Of a DNA stretch of 6,575 nt, positions 6,391 to 6,575 are shown one piece after another; within the stretch, counting starts at the first letter, position 1, and every line of letters begins with the position of its first letter. A model generated the notes under the pieces. The model was not told the DNA's origin, made no database searches, and was given only the letters and a program-made list of their open reading frames with translations. The stretch covers positions 1-6,575 of the forward strand of contig CAMPBP010000074.1 of the NCBI GenBank assembly GCA_946639085.1, given 5' to 3'. A program made the position numbers and the translations under genes. Source of the DNA: an uncultured Lachnospiraceae bacterium (GTDB lineage Bacteria; Bacillota; Clostridia; Lachnospirales; Lachnospiraceae).

Positions 6391-6575
6391 ATGGCAAAAA
6401 AACATATCCTGATAGTTGACGATGTGACGACAAATCTTCGATTTATAGGAGAACTCCTTAAAGAAGAGTACAGTCTTTCAATGGCAAGAAGCGGTGATCA
6501 GGCATTAAAGATGCTTAAAAAGATTGATGCCGATCTTATTCTTCTTGATGTTAAGATGCCCAAGATGGACGGCAT
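6391..6575 (+). CDS. response regulator receiver domain protein (partial, C-terminus outside window)
   Basis: 61 residues are visible before the right edge. The start ATG 6391 has GAGG (6377-6380) 10 bases upstream. The sequence is the first half of a CheY-like receiver domain: HILIVDD (5-11) with the acidic pair Asp10-Asp11 that binds Mg2+, a helix at about 15-25, and ADLILLDVKMPKMDG (47-61), where Asp53 is the expected phosphorylation site. The later Thr/Ser and Lys residues and any output domain lie outside, so it cannot be said whether it binds DNA, makes cyclic-di-GMP or stands alone. It starts 27 bases after the thrC stop with no hairpin between, so read-through from thrC is likely. No histidine kinase is visible. 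Confidence 0.92.
   Translation, partial: MAKKHILIVDDVTTNLRFIGELLKEEYSLSMARSGDQALKMLKKIDADLILLDVKMPKMDG

Noticed and set aside
1..6575. Mobile-element ends, attachment sites, CRISPR repeats or tRNA genes
   Set aside because: Reading both strands showed no repeated unit array, terminal inverted repeats, transposase or integrase frame, or tRNA-like cloverleaf with a T-loop sequence.

Overview
The window looks like chromosomal DNA from a low-to-moderate G+C Clostridia, most likely a Lachnospiraceae-type gut or rumen bacterium. This is inferred from the protein styles (a clostridial membrane-anchored GH25 protein, a short-form CstA, a clostridial ThrC, AP2-domain proteins) and from Shine-Dalgarno sites of GAGG/AGGAG type. 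No plasmid, phage, insertion sequence, CRISPR or RNA gene was recognised.

Layout. (1) Positions 1-356, minus strand: the N-terminal third of an ApbE-type lipoprotein (FAD:protein FMN transferase), running off the left edge. (2) An 89-base divergent gap (357-445) with a 7-bp inverted repeat. (3) 446-1540, plus: a single-pass membrane protein with a C-terminal GH25 lysozyme fold. Three of the four acidic active-site positions expected for the family are replaced, so it is probably a non-catalytic wall-binding or regulatory relative. (4) 1532-2329, minus: a protein with two AP2 DNA-binding domains flanking a degenerate HNH-like middle. It converges on the GH25 gene with a 9-base overlap, and the GH25 gene's apparent terminator lies inside its coding sequence. 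(5) 2497-2988, plus: a conserved hypothetical protein directly upstream of (6) 3024-4730, plus: a CstA-family carbon-starvation transporter, closed by a strong terminator at 4741-4771. (7) 4882-6363, plus: threonine synthase with its own promoter. (8) 6391-6575, plus: the start of a response-regulator receiver protein, truncated by the right edge and possibly co-transcribed with thrC.

How the genes work together. Apart from the probable hypothetical-cstA pair and the close thrC-response regulator spacing, the genes do not form one pathway: envelope flavoprotein maturation, cell wall, nutrient uptake, amino-acid synthesis and signalling lie side by side. The most notable items are the substituted active site of the GH25 protein and the AP2-HNH-AP2 gene. 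The latter's true start, promoter and terminator-bearing 3' end can be read from the sequence and suggest a compact, possibly mobile cassette. No convincing wholly new multi-gene system is visible.
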